Assembly: GCA_946480835.1 (NCBI GenBank) | Contig: CAMLLC010000018.1 | Span: 1-37,496, forward strand | Reading direction: 5' to 3' | DNA from: Entomomonas sp945283395 | GTDB lineage: Bacteria > Pseudomonadota > Gammaproteobacteria > Pseudomonadales > Pseudomonadaceae | Length of the DNA: 37,496 nt | In this document: positions 1 through 8,674 of the stretch, one piece after another | Numbering within the stretch: position 1 is the stretch's first letter | Layout of the letters: the number at the start of each line of letters is the position of its first letter | The notes under the pieces: model-generated | The model's input: the letters and a program-made list of their open reading frames with translations, nothing else | Databases searched by the model: none | Told to the model about the DNA's origin: nothing | Translations under genes and position numbers: made by a program

Positions 1-53
1 TATAGGCTAGATTTAGAGATCGCCAGATTGAAACAATCTCTATGAATCACACA
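1..53 (+). mobile_element. Right end of an insertion sequence (terminal inverted repeat)
   Basis: The reverse complement of positions 53 to 25 matches positions 37445-37473 at 25 of 29 bases. The outer 15 bases are identical and the match stops abruptly outward of 53 and 37445. One end here and the opposite end at the other window edge is the geometry of two same-orientation copies of one IS flanking the window. Only the last 53 bases of this copy are present, so its transposase is not visible and I cannot name the family. Confidence 0.7.
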
Positions 54-109
54 ATCTGGGATAATGAACTATTAATTTAAAATATATTGTTTTTTTGTTA
101 ATTTACTGT

Positions 110-640
110 CTAAACAGAAACTAACTCAGCAAATTCATGCGCAAACTTTTTTACTTTTTCCCAATTAGTATAGCTATAATTTTTTTTCATATCATGATTT
201 TTTTCTCCACCTAACCACATAATAAAATGAATCATAGTTCTATCAAATAAACTATATTGTGGATAGTATAAAGCACCTGCAAATACAGCTTTTAAATTAG
301 GTCGCCAAAGTAATTTTTCAAATAGTTTATGTGTATAAATATTTCTTTCAGGTATATCCTTACCACTTTTTCTAGCTGTAACACAAACTCCAAAAAAGGC
401 TGATTGCTTAGTATTTAATATGAGTGAATGTTGTTTTATAAAATTTACTATATCTTTTCTAAAATGCCCATAGCGAACAGAAGCGCCAATTAGTACAGCT
501 GAATAATTGGCTAGCTCTACAGGAGGTAAGTTGCTAATGTCATACAGATCATAGTCTATGGTTAATTGTTTAGCTATTTCAGATATGATCTTAAAAGTTT
601 GACCTTCGACAGTTGAATAAATAAGTAGAGCTCGCGACAT
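110..640 (-). CDS. hemG: Menaquinone-dependent protoporphyrinogen IX dehydrogenase (HemG)
   Basis: A 176-residue flavodoxin-fold protein that would oxidise protoporphyrinogen IX to protoporphyrin IX in haem synthesis, passing electrons to membrane quinones. The N-terminal YSTVEGQT loop (about residues 8-15) is the FMN phosphate-binding loop. GASVRYGHF, a TARK segment, a WRP tripeptide and AGALYYPQYS follow the same order as in Escherichia coli HemG (181 residues). The start ATG at 640 lies 42 bases downstream of a good minus-strand promoter. The gene stands alone, divergent from serS, with no other haem gene next to it. The long insert typical of the HemG branch, which sets it apart from plain flavodoxins, is present. 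Product assignment is strong; the electron acceptor is family knowledge. Confidence 0.9.
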   Translation of the reverse strand: MSRALLIYSTVEGQTFKIISEIAKQLTIDYDLYDISNLPPVELANYSAVLIGASVRYGHFRKDIVNFIKQHSLILNTKQSAFFGVCVTARKSGKDIPERNIYTHKLFEKLLWRPNLKAVFAGALYYPQYSLFDRTMIHFIMWLGGEKNHDMKKNYSYTNWEKVKKFAHEFAELVSV

Positions 641-681
641 AGCTTGTTAAATCTCTTCAAAGGCAATATAGGTTAGTAACT

Positions 682-710
682 ATCATAATAAAGTAACAAA
701 TTTATCTCAA
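682..710 (-). promoter_or_regulatory. Promoter of hemG
   Basis: On the minus strand TTGAGA (705-710) is followed by exactly 17 bases and then TATGAT (682-687). The -10 hexamer lies about 42 bases upstream of the hemG ATG. This is a good sigma-70-type match found by reading, not by scoring. Confidence 0.55.
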
Positions 711-1042
711 TATGATCTATAAATTAAGTGAGTCTTAGTATAATAAATAGCGTCAGATAGTATAACTATATAAACTTAACAGGGACTGTTTATAAGCTTT
801 AACAACAATCCTTTAGTTTATACCGTTATAGTAATGAAACTATTAATAATCATTTTTTATTTAAGTAGCAATAAATCATAAATGAGCCTAAAGTAACCGA
901 CAATAAGCCTGCTTACGATGATAGGCATAATATTATATTATATTTAGACATTATTTCTCATCACATGTAATGTACTTTTTCAATTTGTTTTGCATGTTAA
1001 AGCTAAATAGTTTTTTTAGAGTAATTTAAGATAGAAAACTCT

Positions 1043-1072
1043 TTGTTAATTTAGCTTTATTATCTTTATAAT
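1043..1072 (+). promoter_or_regulatory. Probable serS-cysG promoter
   Basis: TTGTTA (1043-1048), an 18-base spacer and TATAAT (1067-1072) precede the serS ATG by about 60 bases. The -10 is consensus and the -35 matches four of six positions. Confidence 0.45.
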
Positions 1073-1132
1073 AGGCAACTATTGGATTTATAGAATATGT
1101 AGTAATTATTAAGTTTAAATTTAGAGAAATAT

Positions 1133-2413
1133 ATGCTTGATTCAAAACTTGTTAGAACACAACCACAAGAGGTTGCTAAAAAATTAGCTACTCGAGGCTT
1201 CACTTTAGATGTTAAGCGTATAGAAGCATTAGAAGAACAACGTAAAAGAGTACAGGTTATAACCGAGCAACTTCAAGCAGAACGTAACGCTCATGCCAAA
1301 ACAATTGGACAAGCTAAACAAAAGGGAGAAGATATTGCCCCGCTTTTAGCTGAAGTGGCTCAATTAGGTAATGATTTAGAAACTAATAAAAAAGAATTGG
1401 AAAATATTCAAGCTGAGTTAGACGCCATTTTATTAAGTATCCCTAATTTGCCTGACGATACTGTGCCAATTGGTAGGGATGAAGAAGATAATGTTGAAGT
1501 AAGACGTTGGGGTAATCCTCGCCAATTTGACTTTGCTATTAAGGATCATGTTGATTTAGGAGCTAAGCATGGTTGGCTTGACTTTGAGACCGCCGCAAAA
1601 CTGTCAGGTGCTCGTTTTGCTGTATTAAGAGGGCCTATTGCCCGATTACATAGAGCATTAGCACAATTTATGATCAATTTGCATACTGAAGTAAATGGTT
1701 ATGAAGAAGCTTATACTCCATATTTAGTGCAAGCAGCAACTTTACAGGGTACTGGACAATTACCTAAATTTGAAGAAGATTTATTTAAATTGCCTAGAGT
1801 AAATGAAGCTGATCTTTATCTGATTCCTACTGCTGAAGTTACTTTAACTAATCTTGTAGCTGGCCAAATTTTAGAAGCCAAGCAATTACCTTTGAAGTTT
1901 GTAGCACATTCCCCTTGTTTTCGCAGTGAAGCTGGCGCTTCAGGCAAGGATACGAGAGGCATGATAAGACAACATCAATTTGATAAAGTTGAGATGGTTC
2001 GTATTGTAGAACCTAGTACCTCTATGCAAGCCCTAGAGGAGCTAACAGCCAATGCCGAAAAAGTGCTACAGTTATTAGAGCTTCCTTATCGTGTAATTAA
2101 TTTATGTACAGGTGATATGGGGTTTGGAGCAGTCAAAACTTATGATATAGAAGCCTGGATTCCTAGCCAAAACAAATATAGAGAAATATCTTCTTGTTCT
2201 AATTGTGGAGATTTTCAAGCGCGCCGTATGCTTGCACGTTATCGTAATCCTATAACAAATAAAGCTGAGCTAGTTCATACTTTAAATGGTTCTGGTTTAG
2301 CCGTAGGTAGGACATTAGTTGCAGTATTAGAGAATTATCAGCAAGCTGATGGCACTATTACTATTCCTGAAATTTTAAAACCCTATATGGGCGGTCTTGA
2401 ATATATAGGCTAA
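1133..2413 (+). CDS. serS: Seryl-tRNA synthetase
   Basis: Charges tRNA-Ser (and tRNA-Sec where present) with serine in the cytoplasm. The 426 residues match the usual size (about 430). The N-terminal third (about 30-100) is the charged coiled-coil arm that grips the tRNA long variable arm. Class II motif 2 is seen as FRSEAGASGKDTRG, and motif 3 as NGSGLAVGRTLVAVLENYQ near the C terminus. The start ATG follows a weak AGAG element. cysG begins one base after the stop codon, so the two are almost certainly co-transcribed; this serS-cysG adjacency is typical of Pseudomonas relatives. Confidence 0.97.
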   Translation: MLDSKLVRTQPQEVAKKLATRGFTLDVKRIEALEEQRKRVQVITEQLQAERNAHAKTIGQAKQKGEDIAPLLAEVAQLGNDLETNKKELENIQAELDAILLSIPNLPDDTVPIGRDEEDNVEVRRWGNPRQFDFAIKDHVDLGAKHGWLDFETAAKLSGARFAVLRGPIARLHRALAQFMINLHTEVNGYEEAYTPYLVQAATLQGTGQLPKFEEDLFKLPRVNEADLYLIPTAEVTLTNLVAGQILEAKQLPLKFVAHSPCFRSEAGASGKDTRGMIRQHQFDKVEMVRIVEPSTSMQALEELTANAEKVLQLLELPYRVINLCTGDMGFGAVKTYDIEAWIPSQNKYREISSCSNCGDFQARRMLARYRNPITNKAELVHTLNGSGLAVGRTLVAVLENYQQADGTITIPEILKPYMGGLEYIG

Positions 2414-2414
2414 T

Positions 2415-3800
2415 ATGGATTTTTTACCTCTTTTTCATAATCTCGAAGGCCGCCATGTATTAATCGTTGGCGGAGGTGCTGTAGCCCTACGTAAAGCGAG
2501 CTTGTTAGTAACAGTAGGTGCTAAATTAAATGTTATAGCGGAGCATATTAAGCCTGAACTTATTGAATTATTAGCTAACCATAAAGGAAGCTATGCTGAG
2601 CAAGCCTATCAATCTATAGCTTTAAATAAGTATGTATTAGTGATAGTGGCTACCAATAATCCACAGCTGAATAAACAAATCGCAGATCAAGCAAGACAAA
2701 GTAATGTAGCTGTTAATGTGGTAGATAATCTTCAATTAAGCAGTGTAATTTTCCCCGCTATCATAGATAGATCCCCCATCATGATTGCTGTATCAACGGG
2801 AGGAGGTTCACCTGTTTTAGCAAGACTATTAAGAACAAAATTAGAGTCATTATTACCTAATAACTATGCTAAATTGGCTATGTTGGCTAAAAAATTTAGA
2901 GATAAAGTTAAAAGTCATTTTAGTTATCCAGAACAAAGGCGAATTTTTTGGGAAAAGATTTTGCAAGGACCTGTTGCTGAGCAAGCCTTGGCCGGGCAAT
3001 TACAACAAGCAGAGCAACAATTACAAAATTTACTTGATAATTATCAAGATACATCCCCACAAGGCGAAGTCTATTTAATAGGTGCAGGGCCTGGTGATCC
3101 TGACTTGCTAACTTTTAAAGCTTTGCGACTTATGCAACAAGCAGATGTTATATTATATGATAGATTAATTACTCCTGCTATTTTAAAGCTATGCAGACGT
3201 GATGCTGAACATATTTATGTGGGAAAAAAGCGTAACCAATATGCGTTACCTCAGGAAGAGATTAATAATTTATTAGTTTCTTTAGCAAAAGAAGGCAAAA
3301 GAGTTGCTCGGCTAAAGGGGGGAGATCCTTTTATTTTTGGGCGGGGTAGTGAAGAAATAGCTTCTTTAGCAGAACTTCAGATTCCATTTCAAGTAGTTCC
3401 TGGCATAACTGCTGCTAGTGGTTGTGCAGCTTATGCAGGGATTCCCTTGACGCATAGAGATTATGCGCAATCAGTTCGTTTTGTAACTGGCCATCTGCAA
3501 GATAATAATATTGATTTACCTTGGCAAGAATTGGTTACACCAGGTCAAACTATAGTTTTTTATATGGGACTTGTTGGATTACCAATTATTTGTCAGAAGC
3601 TCATAGAGTTTGGTCGTGATGCTTCTACGCCAATTGCCCTAATAGCGCAGGGTACTACTGTGTCACAGGTAGTTTACACGGGAATATTAGCTTCATTTGC
3701 TAGTCAAATAGCTAATGTTGAAATACATGCACCTACTTTACTAATCGTTGGCGAGGTTGTTCAATTAAGAGCTCAATTAGCATGGTTTAATAAGAATTAG
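2415..3800 (+). CDS. cysG: Sirohaem synthase (bifunctional CysG)
   Basis: A 461-residue fusion that makes sirohaem, the cofactor of sulfite and nitrite reductases, from uroporphyrinogen III. The N-terminal part (about 1-200) is the NAD-dependent precorrin-2 dehydrogenase/ferrochelatase, with a Rossmann GGGAVALRKA motif at about 19-28 and the STGGGSPVLARLLR segment. The C-terminal part (about 217-461) is the S-adenosylmethionine uroporphyrinogen methyltransferase, with GAGPGDPDLLTFKA, the RLKGGDPFIFGRG loop and VPGITAASG. Both halves look intact. Precorrin-2 is also a cobalamin precursor, but no cobalamin-synthesis genes are present here, and the receptor gene at 33807 suggests uptake. No convincing intrinsic terminator follows. 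Confidence 0.96.
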   Translation: MDFLPLFHNLEGRHVLIVGGGAVALRKASLLVTVGAKLNVIAEHIKPELIELLANHKGSYAEQAYQSIALNKYVLVIVATNNPQLNKQIADQARQSNVAVNVVDNLQLSSVIFPAIIDRSPIMIAVSTGGGSPVLARLLRTKLESLLPNNYAKLAMLAKKFRDKVKSHFSYPEQRRIFWEKILQGPVAEQALAGQLQQAEQQLQNLLDNYQDTSPQGEVYLIGAGPGDPDLLTFKALRLMQQADVILYDRLITPAILKLCRRDAEHIYVGKKRNQYALPQEEINNLLVSLAKEGKRVARLKGGDPFIFGRGSEEIASLAELQIPFQVVPGITAASGCAAYAGIPLTHRDYAQSVRFVTGHLQDNNIDLPWQELVTPGQTIVFYMGLVGLPIICQKLIEFGRDASTPIALIAQGTTVSQVVYTGILASFASQIANVEIHAPTLLIVGEVVQLRAQLAWFNKN

Positions 3801-3956
3801 AATTAACACCATGTTAGTTTATGAGTCCTCACAAAATTATCTAAATTATTAGAAAATGTTTTCTGATGAAGTTAATGTGTAAGGGGATAAAGCTAAAGTT
3901 TACGGGGATATTAAAGTAGCTTATCTTTCTGAATTAAATTATTTTAATTTCAATTT

Positions 3957-4409
3957 TCAATTGATGTATAGTTTATTTTTTAAAAAGTGAATATTATGAG
4001 TGACTACTCCCCAAACATAACTGTCCTCATTATTTAATGATAAGCAAGAGTGGGCAGAATGATTTGGGATAAGATAGGGTAGCCCATTGATAAATTCTAA
4101 TCTTTTACATATTAATTCACCCTTTATAGCCATGAGAATATTATCTTCATGGTTAGGTTTTAAAGATCTATCTACTATTAGAATATCTCTATCATAAATA
4201 CCGAGCCCTATCATGCTATTTCCTAATACTTGAAAATAATAAGTATCAGCAGGATTTGCTATTAAATATTCAGTGAGATTAAAGGAATTATGATCGTTGT
4301 CATTTGGTGTATTAGAAGCATATTGAGAAGGATTTTTCACTAGTGGGAAACTAACCGTATTGCTGTTTGCACACCCAAGCATAACAAGTTGCATGATTGT
4401 ATCTGACAA
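3957..4409 (-). CDS. UmuD-like S24 autoprotease, orphan
   Basis: Resembles UmuD, the self-cleaving accessory subunit of DNA polymerase V, and more distantly LexA. The catalytic dyad is visible: Ser in GNSMIGLGIYDRD and Lys in GELICKRLEF, 37 residues apart as in E. coli UmuD (Ser60/Lys97). The N-terminal VSFPL and the LTEYLIANPADTYYF segment also align. The Cys-Gly cleavage bond of E. coli UmuD falls on a Tyr-Ala pair here (about residues 30-31 of this model), so processing could differ. There is no helix-turn-helix domain, so it is not a full repressor. No umuC partner lies nearby and I see no CTG-N10-CAG SOS box upstream. Start: a TTG at 4409 sits 8 bases after GGAG on the minus strand. An in-frame TTG at 4415 is too close to the GGAG, and later ATGs lack one. 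Confidence 0.75.
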   Translation of the reverse strand: MSDTIMQLVMLGCANSNTVSFPLVKNPSQYASNTPNDNDHNSFNLTEYLIANPADTYYFQVLGNSMIGLGIYDRDILIVDRSLKPNHEDNILMAIKGELICKRLEFINGLPYLIPNHSAHSCLSLNNEDSYVWGVVTHNIHFLKNKLYIN

Positions 4410-4550
4410 AACCAACTCTCCAAAAAAAATATTTAGAAAATCCTTAGCTATAATTTCCTGGAGGCATCAGTGCTCATTGTTTTATACGATAATTTATGAA
4501 TTAAAAACAAAAGTTTAAGGATAATTTTTAATAGGGTTATTTCGAATTTA

Positions 4551-4578
4551 ATTATATTTGACTTTAGTCTAATGTCAA
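4551..4578 (-). promoter_or_regulatory. Promoter upstream of the UmuD-like gene
   Basis: On the minus strand a consensus TTGACA (4573-4578), a 16-base spacer and a consensus TATAAT (4551-4556). The -35 hexamer and the spacer contain a TTGAC/GTCAA dyad with an 11-base centre, which could be a repressor site overlapping the promoter. The transcript would have a leader of about 135 bases before the TTG start. Confidence 0.6.
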
Positions 4579-4584
4579 TTGTGA

Positions 4585-4621
4585 AATGTAACTTTTAGTC
4601 AGAGCAACAGAAAGTTACATT
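4585..4621. repeat. 11-bp perfect inverted repeat upstream of the promoter
   Basis: AATGTAACTTT (4585-4595) and AAAGTTACATT (4611-4621) are perfect inverted copies separated by 15 bases. The element sits immediately upstream of the -35 box of the UmuD-like gene. Neither strand has a T-run after it, so it is not an intrinsic terminator. A regulator-binding site is one reading, a small decayed mobile end another. Confidence 0.6.
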
Positions 4622-4828
4622 GGATGAACTCTCTTTTTAGGTTAAGTCTAACATTATTTTTGTTAAAGCAAGGTCTTTTATTATATGAATTAATAGATCG
4701 AGGTTCTATAAAATTAAAATATCTCTTGTGAATGCTAGCCAAGTAAATTACCTACTTTTTTTAGTTTCTACTATTAGCAATGAAAATTATCTATTACTTT
4801 TCCTATTTGATGAGAACAAATGTTTTTA

Positions 4829-6961
4829 TTAATGTATTTGTTTTTTAAAAGGTGGAAGTGCGTTAAGCAACGCCTTACCATAACTTTTATTTATAATACG
4901 CCTATCTAATAAAGTAATAATGCCTTTATCTTGTTCTGTTCTTATCAATCTGCCACAAGCTTGAATTAGGCGTAGGGAAGCGTCAGGGACAGTAATCTCC
5001 ATAAAAGCATTACCACCTCGTTGCTCAATCCATTCAGCTAACGTAGCCTCAATAGGGTCATTAGGAACAGCAAAAGGAATTTTGGCTATGATAACATGTT
5101 CACAATACTGTCCTGGTAAATCTAGTCCTTCTGCTAAACTAGCTAAGCCAAATAAAATGCTTGTTTTTCCTTGATCTATTTTAATTTTATGTTGTTTAAT
5201 AAGTTCCTGCTTAGAAAGATAACTTTGTAGTAATATAGAGTTTTGATAAGAACTTGATAAACCATCAAAGACGTCCAACATCTGTTTCCTAGATGAAAAT
5301 AACACAAGACAACCTTTAAAGTTGTTAGTTAATTTTGGCAAAATATCAATAATATCTTGAGTATGGGCTGTAGCATTGTTTGGATCTGTAGATAAATTAG
5401 GAATTTGTAGTATCCCCACTTCTGCATATTGAAATGGGCTTGGTACTACAGAAGTTATGGCGGTATCAGGAAGACCTGTTCTCATAATGAGGCGATCAAA
5501 TTTACCTAAGGCCATAAGGGTTGCGGATGTAAGCACGGCACCATAAGCAGTATTCCATAAAGTTTGTCTTAAGGTATCGGCTGCTAAAATAGGGCTAGCA
5601 CTTACTTCAATATCTAAATAATTAGTTTGATTAGATAGGGTTAGCCAACGAGCATAAGGAGGTTTATCTTCTTTATCAGTTAACGTAAAAACTTGCCAAA
5701 GTTGCCAATTTTTTTCAGCTCTATTGTGCAAAGCACTAAAAGCCGGATACAAATCTTCTGCTAAATAGGAGGGAATATTGATGGTTATTTTGCCTTCCAT
5801 ATTTTGCTTAAGTTGTTCTGTCAGTCTTGATAAGCAATCTACTAAAGCAGAAAACCCTTTTTTTAACTCAATGGCAATGTCTATCAGATTGTCTGGAATA
5901 ATGCCATTCTCAAATCTATAGGTAGGAATCTCATGTTCAGCCGTTAGGTGGTTAATTTTAGAAAAAAGCTCTTTACAAGCAGTAAGCATGAAATAAAGTT
6001 TTTCTTTAAGAGAGACTATCATTTCTGGTATTTTTTCTAATATTTTGCCAAATTCACTATAGGGTGCATATTGCTTAATAAGCTTTACTAATGTTTTATT
6101 GATTTGTTCTAGCCAATCATAGGTATTTTGCAGACGTGTAAAGTGAGCAAAGTGGTTAATAGCTTTATCTGGCAAATGATGTCCTTCATCAAAAATATAC
6201 AGGCTACGCTGGGGAGGGGGTAACACGACTCCACCACCTAACGCTAGGTCAGCCAATACCATATCATGATTGGTTACTATAATATCTACATCTGCAAGTC
6301 GTTGGCGAGCTTTAAAAAAAGGACATTGACTAAAGTTAGTACATAACCTATTAGTACATTGACCGTGTTCTGTTGCAAGCATTTGCCATTCTTGATCGCT
6401 AATTTCTTCTTGCCAAGTATCTCTATCTCCTTGCCATTGGCCTCCTGCTAGCTTATCTAGCATATTTTTAAAAAGTTTTAGAGAACTCTGCTTAATGCTT
6501 GTTTCAGTAGTTTCACCAAAAAGTGATTCTGTAACAAACTGATCAGCTTGCAAAAGGCGATCTAATTTATTAAGGCATAGATAACGACCTCGTCCTTTAG
6601 CTAACGCATAAGAAAATTTAAGCGGAGTATTTTTAGCAATATCAGGTAAATCTTTGTAAATTATCTGTTCTTGAAGAGTGATGGTTGCTGTGGAAATAAT
6701 TAGCTGTTTTTCTTTGAATAGGGCACAAGGAATGGCGGCAATACTATAAGCAACTGTTTTACCTGTACCTGTACCTGCCTCAATTGCTAATATTGCAGGA
6801 TGGCCTGATCGCTGCCCTTTATCATCACTGACTATACTGCCAAAAACTTTTGCTATTTCAGCAATCATTAATCGCTGCCCGAAGCGCGGCCTTAAACCTT
6901 TTGCTTCTAAGAAACTAGAATAAGCCTGTTGAATTTGATTTTTAAGGGAAGTATCAAGCAT
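4829..6961 (-). CDS. dinG: ATP-dependent DNA helicase DinG
   Basis: A 710-residue XPD-like superfamily 2 helicase with an iron-sulfur cluster, which unwinds DNA 5'-3' and helps resolve R-loops and collisions with transcription. Walker A is GTGTGKT at 63-69. The four cluster cysteines are at about 129, 202, 207 and 213. The DEGH box (the DEAH-type motif II) is at 258-261, and motif VI (QACGRLIRTEQDKG) lies near the C terminus. Length matches the family. It is transcribed divergently from the polysaccharide cluster. In E. coli dinG is SOS-controlled, but I find no LexA box here; a perfect DnaA-box sequence lies about 45 bases upstream of the start. Confidence 0.95.
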   Translation of the reverse strand: MLDTSLKNQIQQAYSSFLEAKGLRPRFGQRLMIAEIAKVFGSIVSDDKGQRSGHPAILAIEAGTGTGKTVAYSIAAIPCALFKEKQLIISTATITLQEQIIYKDLPDIAKNTPLKFSYALAKGRGRYLCLNKLDRLLQADQFVTESLFGETTETSIKQSSLKLFKNMLDKLAGGQWQGDRDTWQEEISDQEWQMLATEHGQCTNRLCTNFSQCPFFKARQRLADVDIIVTNHDMVLADLALGGGVVLPPPQRSLYIFDEGHHLPDKAINHFAHFTRLQNTYDWLEQINKTLVKLIKQYAPYSEFGKILEKIPEMIVSLKEKLYFMLTACKELFSKINHLTAEHEIPTYRFENGIIPDNLIDIAIELKKGFSALVDCLSRLTEQLKQNMEGKITINIPSYLAEDLYPAFSALHNRAEKNWQLWQVFTLTDKEDKPPYARWLTLSNQTNYLDIEVSASPILAADTLRQTLWNTAYGAVLTSATLMALGKFDRLIMRTGLPDTAITSVVPSPFQYAEVGILQIPNLSTDPNNATAHTQDIIDILPKLTNNFKGCLVLFSSRKQMLDVFDGLSSSYQNSILLQSYLSKQELIKQHKIKIDQGKTSILFGLASLAEGLDLPGQYCEHVIIAKIPFAVPNDPIEATLAEWIEQRGGNAFMEITVPDASLRLIQACGRLIRTEQDKGIITLLDRRIINKSYGKALLNALPPFKKQIH

Positions 6962-7005
6962 AGCTGGCCTAACTAAAAATTAGCTGTTTAGTTTACCTGA
7001 TCATA

Positions 7006-7014
7006 TGTGGATAA
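7006..7014 (-). promoter_or_regulatory. DnaA-box sequence upstream of dinG
   Basis: Reads TTATCCACA on the minus strand, the exact high-affinity DnaA 9-mer, within the dinG leader. A single 9-mer can occur by chance in a window this size, so binding is not established. Confidence 0.3.
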
Positions 7015-7252
7015 GTAAGAATTAATAATAGAAGTTTGTTGTTTATATGGTAAATTTCTATTATAGTCAGTTGCTTGCTCAGTTTTAATGATTGTATTTT
7101 ATTATTTACAATATAGAGTATGAGATTATTTCTAGCCTGATAGATGTGATCTATTAAATAAAAATTAAATGGATATTGAAAAATTTGTCTAAATCAAATG
7201 TTATTGTCATTATAATATTAGCAGACAAATCTGGTAATGAGGAATTATCTTT

Positions 7253-8674
7253 ATGGTAAAGGCGGCAAATAATCAGCTAGTCCCTGTAATAATGGCTGGA
7301 GGATCAGGAACTAGATTATGGCCTTTATCTAGGCAAGCTAGACCTAAACAATTTTTAACATTAATAGGTCAGTATTCCTTTTTGCAACAAACAATTACTA
7401 GGCTGCAATCGGTTGAAAAGAACCTGCCTATTATAATATGTAATGAGGAACATAGGTTTTTAGTAGCAGAGCAGTTAAGGCAGTTACAACAAACTGCAAA
7501 AATTATACTTGAACCTATTGGAAAAAATACAGCACCTACTGTTGCATTAGCTGCGTTTGATGTAATTAAACAAAATCCAGATGCATATTTACTAGTCCTA
7601 CCAGCCGATCATTTAATTAATAATAGTAAAGCTTTTGAACAAGCTGTCAAGAAAGCGTTAGTATTGGCTAGAGAAAATTATTTGGTTACCTTTGGGATAG
7701 TACCCACCCAAATTGAAACTGGTTATGGCTATATTGAACAAGGTAAGCCAATTGATGATGACACCTATCATGTAGCCCAGTTTGTTGAAAAGCCTAACCA
7801 ACAACAAGCTCACTCATATATAAAGTCAGGACGTTATCTATGGAATAGTGGCATGTTTCTGTTTAAAGCCAGTTGCTACTTAGCTGAATTAAAAAAATTT
7901 CGTCCTGATATTTACGAGGCTTGTGATAAAGCTATGACTATGGCTCAGCCAGATATGGATTTTCTGCGTGTCAGCAAAGAAGCTTTTGCTAGTTGCCCAT
8001 CCGACTCCATCGATTATGCGGTTATGGAGAAAACGGCTAAAGCTACAGTAGTTTCGCTTCAAGCTGGTTGGACAGATATAGGTTCTTGGTCAGCTCTATG
8101 GGATGTAATGGCAAAAGATCAACAAGGTAATAGCTTGCAAGGCGATGTATTGGCTGAGCAAACCACTAATAGTTTAGTATTTGCAACTGACCGTTTAGTA
8201 ACTGTATTAGGAGTTGATAACTTAGCTATTATTGAAACTAAAGATGCTGTTTTGGTGGCTGATAAAAGTAAAATTCAGCAAGTTAAAACCATTGTTGAAA
8301 AATTACAAAAAGCCAACCGTAATGAAGTTATTCAACATACTCAAGTATACCGCCCTTGGGGATTTTATAACGCTATTGATATAGGGGAAAGGTATCAGGT
8401 TAAACGTATCACCGTTAAACCAGGGGCTAAATTATCTTTACAAAAACATCATCATAGAGCAGAACATTGGGTAGTTGTAAAGGGTACAGCTAAAGTTATT
8501 AAAGGCAATGATACTTACCTTTTAACTGAGGATCAATCTACTTATATCCCTATTGGAGAAATTCATTCTTTGGAAAATCCTGGGAAAATACCTCTAGAAT
8601 TAATAGAAGTACAGTCAGGTGCTTATTTAGGAGAAGATGATATTACCCGTTTAGAGGATAAATATGGACGTTAA
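7253..8674 (+). CDS. manC: Mannose-1-phosphate guanylyltransferase / mannose-6-phosphate isomerase
   Basis: A bifunctional 473-residue enzyme of the ManC/AlgA type that isomerises fructose-6-P to mannose-6-P and makes GDP-mannose from mannose-1-P and GTP. The nucleotidyltransferase signature GGSGTRLWPLSR (16-27) with PKQF fills the N-terminal domain, along with LPADH and FVEKP blocks. The C-terminal cupin (about 365-470) has the QKHHHRAEHW metal-binding segment of type II phosphomannose isomerases. GAGGAA stands about 9 bases before the ATG. It opens the polysaccharide cluster and overlaps the next gene by 11 bases. No phosphomannomutase (manB/algC) is in the window, so mannose-1-P must come from elsewhere. 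Confidence 0.94.
   Translation: MVKAANNQLVPVIMAGGSGTRLWPLSRQARPKQFLTLIGQYSFLQQTITRLQSVEKNLPIIICNEEHRFLVAEQLRQLQQTAKIILEPIGKNTAPTVALAAFDVIKQNPDAYLLVLPADHLINNSKAFEQAVKKALVLARENYLVTFGIVPTQIETGYGYIEQGKPIDDDTYHVAQFVEKPNQQQAHSYIKSGRYLWNSGMFLFKASCYLAELKKFRPDIYEACDKAMTMAQPDMDFLRVSKEAFASCPSDSIDYAVMEKTAKATVVSLQAGWTDIGSWSALWDVMAKDQQGNSLQGDVLAEQTTNSLVFATDRLVTVLGVDNLAIIETKDAVLVADKSKIQQVKTIVEKLQKANRNEVIQHTQVYRPWGFYNAIDIGERYQVKRITVKPGAKLSLQKHHHRAEHWVVVKGTAKVIKGNDTYLLTEDQSTYIPIGEIHSLENPGKIPLELIEVQSGAYLGEDDITRLEDKYGR

Larger units (their letters stand above)
641..1132. other. Divergent intergenic region, hemG / serS
   Basis: A 492-base AT-rich gap between two divergent genes. I see a promoter for each gene near its own end. 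The middle has two short stem-loops (AACAG-GGA-CTGTT near 778-790 and a GCCT/AGGC pair near 907-926), neither with a T-run. I see no coding stretch, tRNA or recognisable riboswitch. Confidence 0.5.
4410..4828. other. Intergenic region between dinG and the UmuD-like gene
   Basis: About 400 AT-rich bases. Apart from the promoter and the inverted repeat described separately, I see no open frame of useful length, no RNA gene and no clear terminator for dinG. Confidence 0.5.

Noticed and set aside
23..59. CCAGATTG ... CAATCTGG inverted repeat near the left edge
   Set aside because: The second arm straddles the inferred IS boundary at 53, so it is probably chance; the terminal repeat explains the region better.
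2866..3078. A 70-codon open frame inside cysG
   Set aside because: It is out of frame within a well-conserved gene and has no domain features, so it is a shadow frame.
3851..3864. AGAAAA-TG-TTTTCT hairpin after cysG
   Set aside because: A two-base loop and no T-run make it unlikely to terminate transcription.
4330..4420. LexA-box-like CTG-N10-CAA near the UmuD-like start
   Set aside because: It lacks the closing CAG, lies inside the coding sequence and has no second copy; I do not count it as an SOS box. None was found for dinG either.
7188..7216. Promoter for manC with TATAAT at 7211-7216
   Set aside because: The -10 hexamer is perfect but no acceptable -35 lies at 16-18 bases, and in AT-rich DNA a lone TATAAT is uninformative.
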